Positions 4,783 through 5,706 of a stretch of DNA of 5,706 bases are shown here, piece by piece (within the stretch, counting starts at the first letter, position 1; each line of letters starts with the position of its first letter). The notes beneath the pieces are model-generated. The model searched no databases and was not told the origin of the DNA. It saw only the letters and a program-made list of their open reading frames with translations. The translations under genes were made by a program, and so were the position numbers. Origin of the DNA: an uncultured Bacteroidales bacterium (GTDB lineage: Bacteria; Bacteroidota; Bacteroidia; Bacteroidales; Paludibacteraceae). The stretch spans positions 1 through 5,706 of the forward strand of contig USNU01000110.1 of NCBI GenBank assembly GCA_900556095.1, written 5' to 3'.

Positions 4783-5706
4783 TTAGAAACAAACACCGGT
4801 GGAGAGTGATACTTGCCAAGTGTGTGAACGGGTGGTGTAGTAGGTGTAGGCGGCTGTAGGCTGAATGAACCACGAATAGCGGGATTTGAGAGGAAATGCA
4901 TAGCGGATACTCGCCTGTGCATCGGCTTGAGAGGCAAGCAAGTAAGCGGCAAGCGGGATAAAGGGGGAGACTTTGCTACCACCATTCTCTATAGAAGTTG
5001 AAGTCTTATGTAAGTATGCCGCATTGATAGCAAACCGCATATACCCGATAGGGAGATTGAGGCGGTAACTGCCGGTAAGAGAGGCTGCAATGTGCTGCTC
5101 GGCGTAGTTGGTGGAACGAGTAAGGAGATTGAAATAATTGTTGGCGGCCTCACCATATATGTATTGTGTACCTATACGGAGGGCATAATCTGCTTGGGCA
5201 GAGATACGCCAGAGTGGGGCAGTATAGCCGAATAGGGCAGTGGCGGTATGAGTCCGGATGTCGGCAATGGGAATGGAGGTTGTGCTGCTCAATTCCTCTG
5301 TCGCACTGAAATAATGATACCCGACGCCTGCCAAGAAACCCTCTGTGCGGGGTTGGAGCATAAAACGTCCGCCGGCGGTAAGTCCGTGATAGTAAGCCGA
5401 TTTATAGCCGCCCGAGAAACGTGTATAGGCTGCGGAGGGTAATACCAGGTGGTACACCATCGCCTCACCGAGTTCGGAATAAAAAGCGATGTCGTTGTTT
5501 TGCTTATAGCGCCCGACCTGTGCCAAAAAACTATAGGCATACCTTTTATCCGCATAGCCTATAGAACCCTCGAAACTCAAGTCTGCTACTTTGTTTTTAG
5601 GACGCGGATCAATACTGCGATAACTCTGTAAGGCACGATATTGGAGTGCTAAATGCCAGATAATGTGTGATTTGGCACGGCGATAACCACCACGGAACCG
5701 ATATTC
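4783..5706 (-). CDS. Outer-membrane beta-barrel protein, C-terminal part (DUF6850-like, tentative)
   Basis: The minus-strand frame is open from the right edge to the TAA at 4783-4785, giving the last 307 residues; the start lies outside the window. The sequence has alternating hydrophobic/polar stretches rich in Tyr, Ala, Thr, Ser and Gly (for example SAYYHGLTAGGRFML, AAYLLASQADAQASIRYAF), short charged turns, and ends in phenylalanine (LSTGVCF), the usual C-terminal signal for insertion by the BAM machinery. A motif near the left of the fragment, QSYRSIDPRPKNKVADL, and the general pattern remind me of the Bacteroidota DUF6850 family of outer-membrane barrels, but this is from memory and uncertain; another porin-like barrel family is possible. 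A TTG at 5580 is not the start, because the same beta-rich frame continues upstream to 5706. The gene ends 66 bases before recN, on the same strand, with no clear terminator between, so read-through into recN is possible. Ligand or transported substrate is unknown. Confidence 0.8.
   Translation of the reverse strand, partial: EYRFRGGYRRAKSHIIWHLALQYRALQSYRSIDPRPKNKVADLSFEGSIGYADKRYAYSFLAQVGRYKQNNDIAFYSELGEAMVYHLVLPSAAYTRFSGGYKSAYYHGLTAGGRFMLQPRTEGFLAGVGYHYFSATEELSSTTSIPIADIRTHTATALFGYTAPLWRISAQADYALRIGTQYIYGEAANNYFNLLTRSTNYAEQHIAASLTGSYRLNLPIGYMRFAINAAYLHKTSTSIENGGSKVSPFIPLAAYLLASQADAQASIRYAFPLKSRYSWFIQPTAAYTYYTTRSHTWQVSLSTGVCF

Noticed and set aside
5580..5580. TTG at 5580 as the start of the beta-barrel gene
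   Set aside because: The same frame stays open to the window edge at 5706 with coherent sequence (YRFRGGYRR, then ALQYRALQSYRSIDPR), so the true start lies outside.
1..5706. A novel defence, toxin-antitoxin or mobile system
   Set aside because: All sizeable genes belong to housekeeping or widespread Bacteroidota envelope families; no transposase, integrase, nuclease-effector pair, terminal inverted repeats or RNA gene was recognised.

Overview
This 5.7 kb window looks like ordinary chromosomal DNA from a member of the Bacteroidota, probably order Bacteroidales. Three independent signs agree. First, three promoters fit the Bacteroidota primary sigma-factor consensus (a -33 TTTG, 20 bases, then a -7 TAnnTTTG), and the genes lack Shine-Dalgarno sequences. 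Second, one gene belongs to DUF4837, a lipoprotein family typical of this phylum. Third, a class III fructose-1,6-bisphosphatase and an outer-membrane beta-barrel protein without a TonB plug are present.

Layout. Positions 1-386 (minus) hold the N-terminal 128 residues of fbp, which runs off the left edge. A 333-base intergenic region (387-719) carries two divergent promoters, a short imperfect tandem repeat and small GC-rich hairpins. A two-gene plus-strand unit follows: a membrane-anchored TerB-DnaJ co-chaperone-like protein (720-1502) and, 33 bases later, a DUF4837 lipoprotein (1536-2663). Positions 2664-2862 contain no gene but hold one strong and one weak terminator candidate. On the minus strand, converging on that spacer, lie recN (3133-4716, own promoter at 4739-4770) and, downstream of it, a 66-codon stump of a 1-deoxy-D-xylulose-5-phosphate synthase gene (2863-3063). 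The right edge (4783-5706, minus) is the C-terminal 307 residues of an outer-membrane beta-barrel protein, tentatively DUF6850-like.

How the genes fit together. The window mixes central metabolism (gluconeogenesis), DNA repair (RecN) and envelope proteins (J-domain membrane protein, lipoprotein, beta-barrel) and does not form one obvious pathway. The TerB-DnaJ/DUF4837 pair is the only likely functional operon visible in full; an envelope role is an inference from its membrane segment and lipobox.

No new defence, mobile or CRISPR-like system was found. The points most worth a second look are the truncated dxs, the compact RecN missing about 20 residues near its N-terminus, and the near-identical promoter cores of fbp and recN.
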